Positions 31,688-44,526 of a DNA stretch of 64,000 bases are shown here, in pieces. A model generated the notes under the pieces. That model ran no database searches. It was not told the origin of the DNA and saw nothing but the letters and a program-made list of their open reading frames with translations. Within the stretch, counting starts at the first letter, position 1, and every line of letters begins with the position of its first letter. The DNA comes from Adenanthera pavonina (lineage: Eukaryota > Streptophyta > Magnoliopsida > Fabales > Fabaceae): positions 17,876,001-17,940,000 of the forward strand of contig JAIVEN010000013.1 in NCBI GenBank assembly GCA_026686845.1, given 5' to 3'. The translations under genes and the position numbers were made by a program.

Positions 31688-31910
31688 ATTGGCTTCCTGG
31701 AGTTACGATTCAAGAGACGGGTTCTCTTGGAGTCTACTTCCTTCGACCAACATTTTATTTTAGTCTTCTTATTTTTATAGTTTCTAATTTTTCAGTTTTG
31801 TTCATTATTGTTCTTCATTGTTCTTGTGCTCAATTCATGTTTTCCTTGAGTTGCATGATCCTTAACTCAAAGAAGGCTCTTAGGACGGGTTCCTAATGTG
31901 TCTCCCATCA
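31688..31910 (+). repeat. 5' LTR of the second non-autonomous element, last 223 bp
   Basis: Matches the A-type LTR end from GGAGTTACGATTC through the hairpin (CAAGAGA-CGGGT-TCTCTTG) to CTCCCATCA. Confidence 0.8.
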
Positions 31911-31912
31911 TT

Positions 31913-31924
31913 TGGTATCAGAGT
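31913..31924 (+). other. Primer-binding site
   Basis: TGGTATCAGAGT, one mismatch at its last base. Confidence 0.82.
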
Positions 31925-31942
31925 TTCAACTTGCAAATCAAG

Positions 31943-33136
31943 GTGTGTTTCTGTTGTTCATTCCATTTTTTTTCTCCTTGCTATCCAGAAAATTGCTGTA
32001 CTGTTCATATGTACTGTTCACCCGTCACTGTTCATGCTTGCTGTCCAGATTTTTTCTTTTGTGTTGGTTGGTCTCTTTTCTCGTCAGATCTGAGTTTATT
32101 CATTGCTTCTGATATTGTGGCTTGATTTTCATCTCAAGCATTTGTTTCATCCCTCTATTTTGTGTTCCTTGCCATCCTTATTAATCTTCTTTCTCTTGGT
32201 GGCTTGCACCGTTATCTTTTTCCATTCTTTTTGTTCAGAATTTGTGATTTCCATAATTGAGTCTTTCATTAAAAAAAAAAATATTGTTGCTGCAATTTGT
32301 CAGCTTCTGTTCCATTGTGTATTAGTTCAGATTATTCAAAAGAAGACAACAAAAAAAAAAGAAATTCAAAAAAGAAAATTAAAGAAAAAAAAGAGAAATT
32401 GTGGGTGCCGCAAAAAAAAAAAACAATAGTGAAAAAAAATCATACAAAAAAAAAATTCCAGAATTGAGCAACTTTGAAGTTTGAATTTCCTTTGGATTGA
32501 TTTGCATTAATTGCTGGAATTGCATCCCTTGATTTGTGGGTTGCTTGTTTCTGAATTACCAAATTTGAAGTTTTTGTTCCCAAGTCACAAAAGGAGTCTT
32601 TAGTCATTTCACTTGGGTGGTAAGTTACTTTCATATTCCTTTTTAGAATTTTACTCTTCTAGTAAATTCTATCCAAATCCCTTCCTATCTTATTTTTCCT
32701 AATTTGTTGTTGTCCTTTTATTCTGTTCAAATCTCTAAAATCAATTCCTTCCTTTTGGTGCGCTTCATTATCTTAACTTCCAGCATTTTCTTTTCTTTTC
32801 TTGGCTGGAAAATTAGATTTCTTTTGTTAAGAAAAAAAAAATCTATCTTTGTTTGTTGGTTACTATCATTTTAAACTCTTTTGAGAATTTGAATTTTGGA
32901 TCTTTGACTTTGAGATTGCCACTTAAAACATTGCTTCTTGATTTAAGTTCAGATTCAATTTTGCACTCTCATAGGAAGCAAGACTGAGTGGTAAAAGGCA
33001 AGAGTGTAATTATATCATTTCTAGAAAAAAGCCTTTAAAGTGTGCAAAACACAAGTGAATTTGCATCATTGTTGAGTGAAACAGGTGAGATAGCATGCAA
33101 GGTCCTTTCTTTGTCTTCTATTCACTAACATTTCAG
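31943..33136 (+). other. Candidate leader intron
   Basis: Donor CAAG|GTGTGT, acceptor CACTAACATTTCAG|G ten bases before the gag ATG. It includes ACTGTTCA-like repeats (31995-32045), an A-rich tract (32270-32460) and a G-box changed to CAGGTG. Confidence 0.45.
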
Positions 33137-33440
33137 GTTTTAAGCATGGCTCGTGATGAACTTGATCTTAAAGCTTTAACAAGAGCTTTCAATGATCAAA
33201 TCAACAAGTTGAACACCAAATTGGATGGCATGCAAGTTACTTCATGCAAAAAGGATGTTAAATTGAACATCCCAAAATTTTGCGGAGAGAATGATCCTAA
33301 TATGTACTTGGAGTGGGAAGGAAGAATTGAACAATGGTTTGAAGACTGCCAGTACTCTGAGTCTGAGAAAGTGAAATTAGGCTACTCTTTACTTAGAAGG
33401 AAAAGCCAAAGTTTGGTGGGAATGATTTGAAAGAAAGCAC

Positions 33441-34390
33441 TGATAGAGGCTGGGCATGGCTTACAAGAGTTCAAAATTAAGAGCAAGGAATCAAGGAATT
33501 GAAGTGATCCAAGAGCTCTACGAATTAGAGCCCAGTCACTTGATTAAAGTTGTAGCCCAAAAGGAGCTTGTAGGTGTGATCATCAACTGTAAATTACAAG
33601 TTTCAGATTCAAGCCCAAGAGAAGCCCAATTAGACAAGATTACTTAAGTGATCATGTGCCACTCATGTGATCAATTAAAAAGGAATCTTCTTTAAGCTAA
33701 TTTATTTATATTTTTGGTTTATTTTATTTTATTTTCAGAAATAAGGGCTTTTGGTCAAAGATTATATCTTGGAGATTAAGTTTTGGTTGTTTCCTATTTT
33801 AAAAATTTAGACTCTAGAATTTTCTATTAGCTTAGTAAGACAGGTGCCACCTTTTCATTGATTTGAGAAATATTTTGTTTCATTTTTCATTTAGATTGTG
33901 GTATCTTCTTTAGGATTAATTAGATTTACTTATTTTTATTGTAATTTTCGTTTTTAATTTTAGCTTAGGGTTTTGGTTGCCTTATTTCTTTATATAAGGA
34001 GCCACCTATGTACTTTTGAGAAGGACAGATTAATAAGAATAAATTTTTAGAACTTATATTCTTTTCTTATGAGTTTTTCTCTTGTATCCCTTGTGTTCTT
34101 GAGAGAATTCTTAGACTTATCAAAGGAGTGGTTTTCCTTTGTGGCGTCCCAAGACTAGGGTTCTAAGAGACGAGTTCTCTTAGGGTCTTATTCCATTGAC
34201 CAACATATCTTTCCTATTTTCTTGTCATTTTCGTTCATAATTATTATCCTATTTTTTTTTAGTTTAACGTGTTCATCTATCTTGTGTTTTCTTATTATTT
34301 CGTGTGTCCTATTTGATTCTAGCATGATCCGTGGTTCATTCTGAGTTATTGGAGGTTCAATCGGACAAGTTCCGCTTGGGTCTTTCATCA
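33441..34390 (+). repeat. Solo LTR, C type
   Basis: 950 bp, TGATAGAGGCTGG to GGGTCTTTCATCA, flanked by AGCAC (33436-33440, 34391-34395). Hairpin 34163-34183. Confidence 0.93.
34163..34183 (+). promoter_or_regulatory. Conserved LTR hairpin (C type)
   Basis: CTAAGAGA, loop CGAGT, TCTCTTAG: perfect 8-bp stem. The outer T-A pair replaces C-G of the A type. Confidence 0.55.
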
Positions 34391-35180
34391 AGCACCTTCG
34401 TGAAGAGAAACAGTGTGATACTTGGAATAGCATGAAGTTCATTTTGAAGCAAAAATATGCACCACACCACTACTTCTATGAGTATCTTCAAACTCATAGA
34501 AAGGAGAAAACTCCTAAGATGCAAATTTCAATTCCAAGTTCTAGTGATTCTCATTTGGAGCAAAAAGATCAAATGGAGGAGATATCTTCCTCGACATCAA
34601 TTACTCTTAAAGGTACCTCTAATTCTCAAAATCCTTGTGTTGATGATGTTTCTAATGAATTAGTATGATATTCTTGAGAATCCCAAGGAGGAAAATAGTA
34701 ATGATATTGTTGATGGGATTGATCATGATCATTTACCACCATTAGTGGAGACAACTGTTGTAGATGTTACTACTGGTAAGGTGATAGAGAATATTGTTGA
34801 TATTGGTGTGCTTGTTTCCAGTGGTACTCACATTGTTAAGCCATTAGAAATAGTTCTCATGTGTGTGATGAAGTGGAGCATGTTGATATGGTGTTTGGGC
34901 ATCCATGGTTATTTGATGATAGTTGTTCTTTTGAAGTAAAGAAAGCCCATGAAATGCGTTGTATTCAATTCTATTAAAATCACAAGAAAATGAAAAGTGA
35001 GCTCGAAAGGAAAAATAAATGTGAGAAGAATATGAGTGGTAAAAACAAGAGTGAAAAACAAGTAAGAAAAGAAAGAGTGCAGAAAAATGAAAAAAGAGGA
35101 AAACAAATGAGTGAAAAGAAACTGGAGAGAAGAATGAAAAAAAGAGAAAAGATGAGAATAATGAGGCAAAAGCAATTGTG

Positions 35181-35384
35181 AGTTGTTTGAGTAAAGGAGA
35201 GTTTAAGGTAGTTTCTTTACAACTCCTTCCTTTATATCTTCCATACGTTCCTCCTTTTCATCTTCTCCATCATTCCTACTTTATCTTTGATTCTTATAAT
35301 TATCTAGTCCATCCATGTGTTATAAGTCCTCAATTCTTCTTGAATCTAATGTGAAAGAGAGTCAGTTTGATCATTTAGTGTCTT
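35181..35384 (+). other. T-rich spacer of the second non-autonomous element (left half)
   Basis: Matches 7960-8168; continues at 43728 after the reverse element. Confidence 0.75.
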
Positions 35385-36380
35385 TGATAAGTGAACCCTT
35401 TTGGAACCCGTCCAAAGAATCCACTTTTATGTGTATAACACCCGGATCTTTACGAAACAAGGGACACAAAGACTGGAAAGTTGAAAAACAATAACAAAAA
35501 AGACACACAAAGATGAGAATAATCAAGAAAGCACACAAGATATGTTGGTCTAGGTGAATTAGAATCCAAGAGAACCGGTCTCTTGAACCCTAGTTCCGGT
35601 GACACCACAAGGAAGGACTAATTCCTTGATAAGTCGCAGTTCACTTTAGCACTCAAAGAATGCAAGAGAAACTCACAAAGTCTAAAACTTTAATCATTCA
35701 AATCTAAAAAACGTACATGAAAGTAAGCCTTAAGTAGGCAAAGTAAAATCTAACATAATAAGCCTAGAAATCCTAATTAATTTGGGCTTAAGTGATCCTA
35801 ATAGGATTAGGAGACTTTAGGCCCAAACAGAACTCCTATTAGACCTAGAAAACTAGTAAAATAAAATCCTAAAATAAAATAACGAAAATTCATAAGAAAA
35901 TAATAAAAATAATGTTTAAGCCCTTATAAATATGCCAACACATTAATGAAATCACATGTTTGGCACATGGCATGTTTATTTACAAGGTGGTCCATCAAAA
36001 AGACTATTAATTAACCAATTGGGCTTTATTAATTAACAAAGTTCAGCCCATAATTAATAAAAACGAAATTAATACTAATTAGGCCCATTAATCCTCAAGT
36101 CACATGTTGGGCTTGATTTTGGGCTTAAATCTGAACTTCTATATATGATAACATAATCATGCCATTGTTGTGCTCTTGGGCTTCAAGTTCAGTTAAGTGC
36201 AAAGGCTCCATCTCAAGTTGCTTGTTGATCACACCACTCAAGGCCTCTTTCATTGCCTTAGCTCTTGATCTCGTCATTGGTCCTCCCATACCTTGTAATG
36301 GATCAACTGTCTTCCACTTTTGGATTACGTGTTCAGCCTCCTTTTCTTCAATGTCTTGAGCTTGCTCCATGCTTGCATCA
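35385..36380 (-). repeat. 3' LTR of element D
   Basis: 996 bp; plus-strand ends TGATAAGTGAACC and GCTTGCATCA. Its gag-distal part encodes the last 85 residues of Pol. Hairpin at 35567-35585 (CAAGAGA-CCGGT-TCTCTTG on the minus strand). Confidence 0.92.
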
Positions 36381-39300
36381 TTCCTTCCCTCCTGAGAAGG
36401 ATTCATCCTCGAATCTGAAATGTCAAAAGGAGAAAGGTCAGCGACATTAAAAGTTGTACTTATGTTACCGTATGAACTAGGCAAGTCTATCTTGTAGGCA
36501 TTATCATTTATCCGCTCCAAGACTTGAAATGGTCCATCGGCACGTGGGTGCAATTTAGATTTCCTTTGTTCAGGAAACCTCTCCTTGCGCAAGTGAAGCC
36601 ACACCCAGTCACCAGGCTAAAAAACAACCTTCCTTCGACCTTTGTTAGCTTGGTGAGCATATTGTTCATTTTTCCGCTCAATGTTTGCCTTGACTTTGGC
36701 ATGCAAATCCTGCACAAATTGAGCTTTCTGCGCACCATCAAGGTTAGTAAACTCATGAGATGGTGAAGGAAGCAAATCCAATGGAGCCAAAGGATTAAAA
36801 CCATATACTATATCAAAAGGAGAGAAAGTGGTGGTAGAATGCACAGTACGATTGTAAGCAAACTCAACATGTGGCAAACATTTTTCCCAATTTTTAAGAT
36901 TCTTTTGGATTACAGCACGTAGAAGAGAAGACAGAGTTCTATTAACAACCTCAGTTTGTCCATCAGTCTGGGGATGTGCAACAGTAGAAAATACAAGCTT
37001 AGTACCCAATTTAGCCCACAAAGTTCGCCAAAAATGACTCAAAAACTTAACATCACGATCACTAACAATAGACCTGGGTAAACCATGCAATTTCACAACC
37101 TCCTTAAAGAACAAATCAGAAATATGCATAGCATCATGAGTTTTTGCACATGCAATAAAATGAGCCATCTTGCTAAATCGATCAACAACAACAAAGATAC
37201 TATCTTTTCCTGTGGAGGACCTAGGCAATCCAAGCACAAAATCCATAGAAATGTCCACCCAAGGATGCGAAGGAATAGGTAATGGGGTGTATAAACCATG
37301 TGGATGCACTCTAGACTTAGCATGCTTGCACACAATGCACTTGTCACAAACAGAAATGACATCCTTTCTCATATGTGGCCAATAAAAATGCTCTTTCAAA
37401 ATAGCTAAAGTCTTTTCAACCCCATAATGTCCCATTAAACCACACCCATGGGATTCAAGAACCAACAATTCACGCATAGAACAAACAGGCACACACAGTT
37501 TATTCCTCTTAAATAGGAAGCCTTCAAAACAAAAGTAGTCATCAATACCATGCTTTGCACAAAGTTTCCAAATATTAGCGAAGTCAACATCACATTCATG
37601 CATGCTTTTCAAAGATTCAAAACCAATCAACTTAGCTTGCATAGATGTAATGAGACTATACCTCCTAGACAATGCATCAGCAACAACATTATCTTTTCCA
37701 TGCTTGTGTTTCAAAATGTAAGAAAATGACTCAATAAATTCAAGCCACACAGCATGTCTCTTATTAAGCTTATTCTGAGTCTTAAGGTATTTCAAGCTTT
37801 CATGATCAGAATGCAAAATAAATTCCCTAGACCACAAATAAATTTGCCAATGTTCTAAGGTTCTTTTAAGTGCATACAACTCTTTCTCATAGGTAGAATA
37901 ATTCAAACATGCACCACTCAACTTTTCACTAAAGTATGCAATCGGTCTAGGCTCTTGCATCAAGACAGCACCAATTCCAATTCCAGATGCATCACATTCT
38001 ACCTCAAAAAGCTTAGAAAAGTCAGGAAGAACAAGTAAGGGGGCATTGGTTAACTTATCTTTCAAAGTTTGAAAAGCCCTCGCTTGTGCCTCTCCCCATT
38101 TAAACACAACATTTTTCTTTACTAGCTCGTTTAAAGGTGCAGCAATGGTTGAGAAGTCTTGAACAAATCTCCGGTAGAAACTAGCTAACCCATGGAAACT
38201 TCTGACTTCATTTGCATTTCTCGGTATAGGCCATTCACGGATTGCTTTGACCTTCTCCTCATCCACATGGACACCATTAGCACCTACAATAAAACCAAGG
38301 AAAACAACAGAATCAAAATAGAAAGAATGCTTCTCTAGATTTGCAAAGAGTCTATTCTCACGTAAAATCACACAAACAGCACGCAAATGCCCAATATGCT
38401 CATCTAAACTCTTCGAAAACACAAGGATATCATCAAAGTAAACTACAACAAATTTTCCTATGTAAGGGCGAAACACATGATTCATAAGACACATAAAGGT
38501 ACTTGGGGCATTAGTTAAGCCAAAGGGCATGACCAACCACTCATACAAACCAGATTTGCTCTTAAAGGCAGTGTTCCACTCATCCCCCTCATTCATGCGA
38601 ATCTGGTGATAACCACTCCTAAGATCTATTTTAGAAAATATACATGCACCATGCAACTCATCTAACATGTCATCAAGTCGAGGAATAGGATATCTATGCT
38701 TAACTGTGATCTTGTTTATGGCTCAGCAATCCACACACATTCGCCATTTGCCATCCTTTTTGGGCACAAGAATTACGGGAACATCACATGGACTAAGGCT
38801 CTCTTTTACAAACCCCTTTTTCATCAGCCCCTTCAACTTGCCTCTGAATCTCCTTAGTCTCTTCAGGATTTGCCCTATATGCAGGTCGATTTGGAATTGC
38901 TGCTCCAGGGATGAAATCAATTCTATGCTCAATGCCTCTAATGGGAGGCAACCCATCCGGTATCTCCTCTGGGAACAAGTCATTATATTCCTGCAACAAA
39001 CTTATAACACTAGATGGAAGAGAGTTTTCAAGGTCAGAAATAGTCAAATACACATCCTTATACATCAATACAAACGATGTCTCACAAAATAATGCTCGCT
39101 TAATCTCTCCTCTTCCTGCAAACAATGTTACCTTACTCTCAACACATTCTTTCTTTTTCTCACTTCCTCTCTTTTCTTTTCATCTCACTCTCTTTTCTCT
39201 CTTTATCATGCTCTTTCTTTTCTTTCTCTCTCACGCTACATTCTTGCATGATTCTTCTTTGATCTTCAAGAGCCTGCACTGGACTAAGAGGTGTTAGTAC

Positions 39301-40845
39301 AATGGTCTTGCTATTATGCATAAGAGAATACCTGTTAGTATAACCATCATACTTAATCCTCCTATCAAATTGCCAAGGCCTACCAAGTAACAAATGACCA
39401 GCATTCATAGGTGCAACGTCACACAATACTTCATCATTAAAACTACCTATTGAAAATGCTATCTTCACTTGTCTAGTTACCTTAGCATCCCCACTTTCAT
39501 TAAACCATAACAAATTATAAGGTGTGGGGTGCCTCATAGTCGGCAAACCTAGCTTTTCAACTAATAAGGTACTAGCTAAGTTGGTGCAACTACCATTATC
39601 AATGATGAGAGTACATACCTTATTGTTGATGAAACATCTGGTGTGGAACAGGTTCTAACGTTGCTGTTTTTCTAGATCCTCCTTCGGATGTATGTTAAGA
39701 GCTCGTCTAGAAACCAACACTTCACCAATGACGGCATTAGCTATCTCTACATCAGAACCACCATATGCATTAGAGCTCCTTTCAGCCTCATCTTCTTCTC
39801 CGCCGCTGCTTTCACTAGTCACACAACCATTCTCAAGAACCATCATAGTCCTCTTATTGGGACATTGCGCAGCAACATGACCAAAGCCTTGACATTTAAA
39901 ACACTTAATTTTAGAGGAATTAGAAGAGAAAGGTTTAGAATACTTACCTTTAGATTCCTTTGTCTTGCTTTCCTCCTTTGGCCTGGTCTTACCTTTGGAC
40001 TTGAAAGGCATGTTATACTCTTTGTTGGATCCAGCAAATGATTTCACTTTCTGCTTTGCCTTCAAGTGCCTCTCTACTTTAATAGCCTTATGCAATAATT
40101 CCTACATATCGAGGTAGTTTTGCATCTCAACCTCAGCAACAATCTCGGGATTTAATCCCCTTAAGAATCTCGCCATTGTTTGTTCAGGATCTTCATCCAC
40201 ATTGGCTTTTATCATAGAAATCTCCATCTCCTGATAATACTCCTCCATACTCACGGATCCTTGCTTGAGTTTCTGAAGCTTCATGTGTACTTCCCTGTGG
40301 TAATGATTAGGCACATATCATTTTCTCATAATTGTTTTCATCTCGTGCCATGTCCTAACTGGACCCTCTCCAGTTCTCCTCCTAGTAGTACATAATTGAT
40401 TCCACCAAATACTAGCATAATCAGTAAACTCAACAGCAGCCAATCTTACCTTGCTTTCCTCAGAGTATAAATTGCATTCAAACACAAGCTCCACATGCCT
40501 TTCCCACTCTAAGTAGGCATCAGGATCAGTTTTCCCTTGGAAAGAGGGAATCTTCATTTTTATATTGGCAAGGGGATCCTTCTGGCAATCTTGATTATTT
40601 CTAGTTGCATGTCGATTTTGTCTAGTTCTTCTTGGTTGTATTTCTTCCTCCTCAAATTCAGTTCCTACTTCTTCTTCACCATCATCATAATATATCACAT
40701 GGTTCTTTCCTCCTCGGCTTGTCCTAGAATAAGAAGGAGAAGCTTCAATCGCGTCTAATCTTGTACTCAACTTCTTGAATTGATCCTTTATTGAGTCCAT
40801 GAAGAGCTTCCAATCTGGAATTTGAGGTTCCCTGCCACCAGACAT
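36125..40845 (-). pseudogene. Gag-Pol polyprotein of element D (six or more breaks)
   Basis: The ATG at 40845 follows acceptor-like CATTAACATTTCAG. Gag core 40600-40100 (YLEWERHVELVF, YASIWWNQL, YYQEMEISMIKAN); intact CCHC knuckle CFKCQGFGHVAAQC (about 39905-39865); protease with GRPWQFD; RT with YFDDILVFS (about 38430); RNase H complete to VVADALSRRY; integrase with HYGVEKT...CDKCIVC, MDFVLGLP, SDRDVKF and TDGQTEVVNRT; C-terminus PGDWVWLHLRKERFP; LTR-encoded tail GGPMTRSRAKAMKEALS...LSYIEVQI. In-frame stops at 40315, 40102, 39655, 38723 and 36617; frame changes near 39160 and 38815. 38668-36617 is one 683-codon ORF covering RT palm, RNase H and integrase. Confidence 0.93.
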
Positions 40846-41794
40846 GTTTTGAGGATCTGAAATGTTAATGAAAATAAAGGAGAAAATGGACCTCACCACT
40901 CCCTCACGTGTTTCACTCAAAATAATGTAAATGCACTCGTGTTTCACACTTTATTAAGGCTTTTTCAAATATGATACAATTTTTTTCTTGCCTTTTTTCA
41001 CTCAAAGCTTGCTTTCTTATGAGAGTGCTAAATTAAAGCCACAACTTCAATCAAAAGGAAATCAGTTTTTAAAGTAGTGGCAATCATAGAAAACCAAAGT
41101 TCAAAATTAAAGTTCTCAAAGATCTAATTTAATTAAACAAATAACCAACACAAAATGAGCACAAAAGAACTGAAATTTCTAACAAGAGAAATCTGAAGGA
41201 AATAGATCAAAGAAGGATGAAAATTTGTAGGCAACTGATAAGGAAAGAAATCGAAGGAAAGACAAATTATAGATATTTTAATGAGACTTGCCACCAAAGT
41301 TGATAAATTAAGTTAATCAAGTCTCAAATCAAATCCAATAAAATAATTTATTTTTATTTTTACTACTTTTTTTTTGTTGCTGCTATATATATATATTTTG
41401 CAGCAATAAATCTCACTTTTTTTTTTTCAGATTTTTTTTAAAAAATTTTTTCTGCTTTTTTTTTTCAGTTGCTGCTATATTTTTTTTTGGCAGCAGTCAA
41501 TCAATCTTTTTTTTCTGATTTTTTTAACAGTAATCGTGAACAGTAAAACAAAACAGTGATGCTGAACAGTAATCCGAAACAGTACGAGTAGTGACCCGAA
41601 GAGTAGGAACAGTTACGCAAACAGCAAATGAAACAGTATGATGAACAGTGTGCAACAGTGATGGTGAACAGTGACGCGTACGGGGTGAACAGTGATGCAA
41701 AAAAAATTTCCCGAAGCAACGAAGATATGAAACAAGGAAATAAGGAAAAATAAAGAACACACCTTGATTTGCAAACCTAAGCTCTGATACCAAA
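40846..41794 (-). other. Leader of element D with candidate intron (41762-40857)
   Basis: Minus-strand donor AATCAAG|GTGTGT at 41762, acceptor CATTTCAG at 40857. G-box at 40905-40910, ACTGTTCA-like repeats at 41527-41700, poly-T tracts between. Confidence 0.55.
41781..41792 (-). other. Primer-binding site of element D
   Basis: Minus strand TGGTATCAGAGC, perfect. Confidence 0.92.
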
Positions 41795-43722
41795 TGATAA
41801 GTGAACCCTTTGGAACCCGTCCAAAGAACCCACTTTTATGTGTATGACACCCGGATCTTTGCGAAACAAGGGACACAAAGACTAGAAAATTGAAAAATAA
41901 TAAGAAGAAAGACACACAAAGATGAGAATAATTAAGAAAGCACACAAGATATGTTGGTCTAAGTGAATTAGAACCCAAGAAAATCGGTCTCTTGAACCCT
42001 AGTTCCGGTGACGCCACAAAGATTGACCAATTCCTTGATAAGTCATAGTATTCTCTCTAGCACGCAAAGAATCACAAGAGAAAACTCACAAAGTCTGAAA
42101 CTTTAATCATTCAAATCTTAAAAAACGTACATGAAAGTTAGCCTTAAATAGGCAAGGTAAAATCTAACATAATAAGCCTAGAAACCCTAATTAATTTGGG
42201 CTTAAATGATCCTAATAGGATTAGAAGACTTTAGGCCCAAACAACACTTCTATTGGACCTAGAAAACTAGTAAAATAAAATCCTAAAATAAAATAACGAA
42301 AATTCATAAGAAAATAATAAAAATAATGTTTAAGCCCTTATAAACATACCAACACATTAATGAAATCACATGTTTGGCACATGGCATGTTTATTTACAAG
42401 TTGAGCCATCAAAAAGACTATTAATTAACCAATTGGGCTTTATTAATTAACAAAGTTCAGCCCATAATTAATAAAAACGAAATTAATACTAATTAGGCCC
42501 ATTAATCCTCAAGTCACATGTTGGGCTTGATTTTGGGCTTAAATCTGAACTTCTATATATGATAACATAATCATGCCATTGTTGTGCTCTTGGGCTTCAA
42601 GTTCAGTTAAGTGCAAAGGCTCCATCTCAAGTTGCTTGTTGATCACACCACTCAAGGCCTCTTTCATTGCCTTAGCTCTTGATCTCGTCATTGGTTGATA
42701 AGTGAACCTTTTTGGAACTCGTCCAAAGAACTCACTTGAAATAAATGACACTCGGATTGTTGCAACAACAAGGAACCCAAAAACTGAAAAATTGGAAATA
42801 GCAAGAAGAAAGACACACAAAGAAGAGAATGAACAAGAAAGCACACAAGATATGTTGGTCTAAGTGAATTAGAACCCAAGAGAACCGGTCTCTCGAACCC
42901 TAGTTCCGATGACGCCACAAGGATTGACCAATTCCTTGATAAGTCATAGTATTCTCTCTAGCACTCAAAGAATCACAAGAGGAAACTCACAAAGTCTGAA
43001 ACTTTAATCATTCAAATCTTCAAAAACGCATATGAAAGTTAGCCTTAAATAGGCAAGGTAAAATCTAACATAATAAGCCTAGAAACCCTAATTAATTTGG
43101 GCTCAAGTAATCCTAATAGGATTAGGAGACTTTAGGCCCAAACAACACTCCTATTGGACCTAGGAAACTAGTAAAATAAAACCCTAAAATAAAATAACGA
43201 AAATTCATAAGAAAATAATAAAATAATTTCTAAGCCCTTATAAACATGCCAACACATTAATGAAATCACATGTTTGGCACATGACATGTTTATTTACAAG
43301 GTGGGCCATCAAAAAGACTACTATTTAACTAATTGGGCTTTATTAATTAACAAAGTTCAGCTCATAATTAATAAAAACGAAATTAACATTAATTAAGCCC
43401 ATTAATGTCTAAGTCACATGCTCTTTTAATGAAGCACATGATATTTTAATTAACCTCCTTCAATGGGCTCCTATTGGGCTTGGATCTGAAACTTATATTT
43501 TGGAGTTGATAATCTCACTTAAACTTGGGCTTTATATTCAGTACTTTGATCAAGTCTTCCAAGCTCTCCATGCTCCACTCCAAACTTTTGCAAGTCATGC
43601 CTAGCCCTTATTCTATCATTGGTCCTCCGATACCTTGTAATGGATCAACTGTCTTCCACTTTTGGATTACGTGTTCAGCCTCCTTTTCTCCAATTTCTTG
43701 AGCTTGCTCCATGCTTGCATCA
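41795..43722 (-). repeat. 5' LTR of element D, split by a solo LTR
   Basis: 41795-42695 plus 43624-43722, about 1,000 bp, matching the 3' LTR. Differences include the hairpin loop and one G-U pair in the stem (about 41960-41985). Confidence 0.9.
42696..43618 (-). repeat. Solo LTR of mosaic type (C-like start, F/D-like end)
   Basis: 923 bp flanked by TTGGT (42691-42695, 43619-43623). Minus strand begins TGATAGAATAAGGGCTAGG like C-type LTRs but ends GGTTCACTTATCA like F and D. Confidence 0.9.
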
Positions 43723-43727
43723 GTCTT

Positions 43728-44526
43728 CTTTCTCTAATTTATCCATCTATGTCACTTCATTACATTTTCATTACAGTGTTCTGCAAACTCAATTCATTTG
43801 TGAAGTAGTTTCTACTAATTTCATGTTTTATGTCTCTTATGTGTCTCATAAGTCATGTGTCTTTTTAGCTCTTTATTGGTTTCTTCCATCTCACTTTCAT
43901 GAATCTTGTGTCTTCCATTTTCTATCTAGTAACCCATTCTCTTTTTATTCCATCCAACTGTGTGATACTTTGTTTTCATCTATATGTATTCCTCTTGTAA
44001 GCTATGCTCCATCCTTGTCTTGTCAATGTGCATCATCCAAAGGTGTCAAATCTTTCCAAAATTTGAACCTAGCAAATAATGTGAAAATCTGCCTAGCTTT
44101 CATCCCATATGTTTACTCTATAATCTCAAGTTTCCTTGAATTTTGTTGTGTCAAATTTGCCTCTAGTTTTTTGTTACAGGTTATTAGTGTGGATGTTATG
44201 GAAGGAAAATCAAGTTCTGATCCACTAATGCATGACAACAAGTCATATGCAATTCAAACTAATGGTTATTATAAGGTTTTTGATCTCGGAGATTGGTTTG
44301 GAATGCAAGAATGTAAAGATGAAACTTTAAAAGCGATGAATTTGCAACCAAGTGTCATTATTACACCACAAGTTCAAGCAAGGGATGAAGAGAAGATGCA
44401 TCACATCAATCAGGCTTGAAAAGTAAGTATACTCCTTATTTTTTATTTGATGTTTTTAATCGTTCCCTTTCTTTCCATATAGATTATGGAGATTCAAGGA
44501 TGAATCTTTTTCGAAGAGGGAGGGAA
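43728..44526 (+). pseudogene. T-rich spacer and 3' ORF of the second non-autonomous element
   Basis: Resumes exactly after the GTCTT duplication. One frame is open to a stop at 44417. The spacer part gives a Phe/Ser-rich peptide; the conserved part starts after TTACAG|GT (about 44181) with VMEGKSSSDPLMHDNKSYAIQT, FDLGDWFGMQECKDE and QPSVIITPQVQARDE. A small frame change near 44405 precedes the mini-intron-like segment, the YGDSRMN segment and polypurine tract AGAGGGAGGGAA. Closely matches 8269-8924. Function unknown. Confidence 0.55.
44423..44482 (+). other. Candidate 60-nt mini-intron
   Basis: GTAAGTATACTCC...TTTCCATATAG; same length and position as at 8822-8881. Confidence 0.4.

Larger units (their letters stand above)
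33146..35180 (+). pseudogene. Gag-like and linker region, split by a solo LTR
   Basis: The ATG at 33146 opens DELDLKALTRAFNDQINKLN and the Gag core (MYLEWEGRIEQWFEDCQYSE). A frame change near 33380 and the solo LTR 33441-34390 interrupt it. After the LTR the Gag continues (CDTWNSMKFILKQKYAPHH), then the acidic linker and the IGVLVSSGTHIVKPLE/HGYLMI region in shifting frames, then a Lys-rich stretch to 35181. This copy lacks the in-frame stop that the other forward copies carry after the WW segment, so that stop is not ancestral. Structural role inferred from the Gag core; no enzyme domain. Confidence 0.65.
35385..43722 (-). mobile_element. Complete Ty3/Gypsy element D, reverse strand, CRM/chromovirus-like
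   Basis: Perfect GTCTT duplications at 35380-35384 and 43723-43727 bound the insertion. Minus strand: 5' LTR (43722-41795, split by a solo LTR), PBS 41792, leader, gag-pol 40845-36125, polypurine tract (about 36393-36381) and 3' LTR 36380-35385. It lies in the T-rich spacer of the second non-autonomous element. It is the only element here with both outer ends and all domains, though with several stops. Confidence 0.93.
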
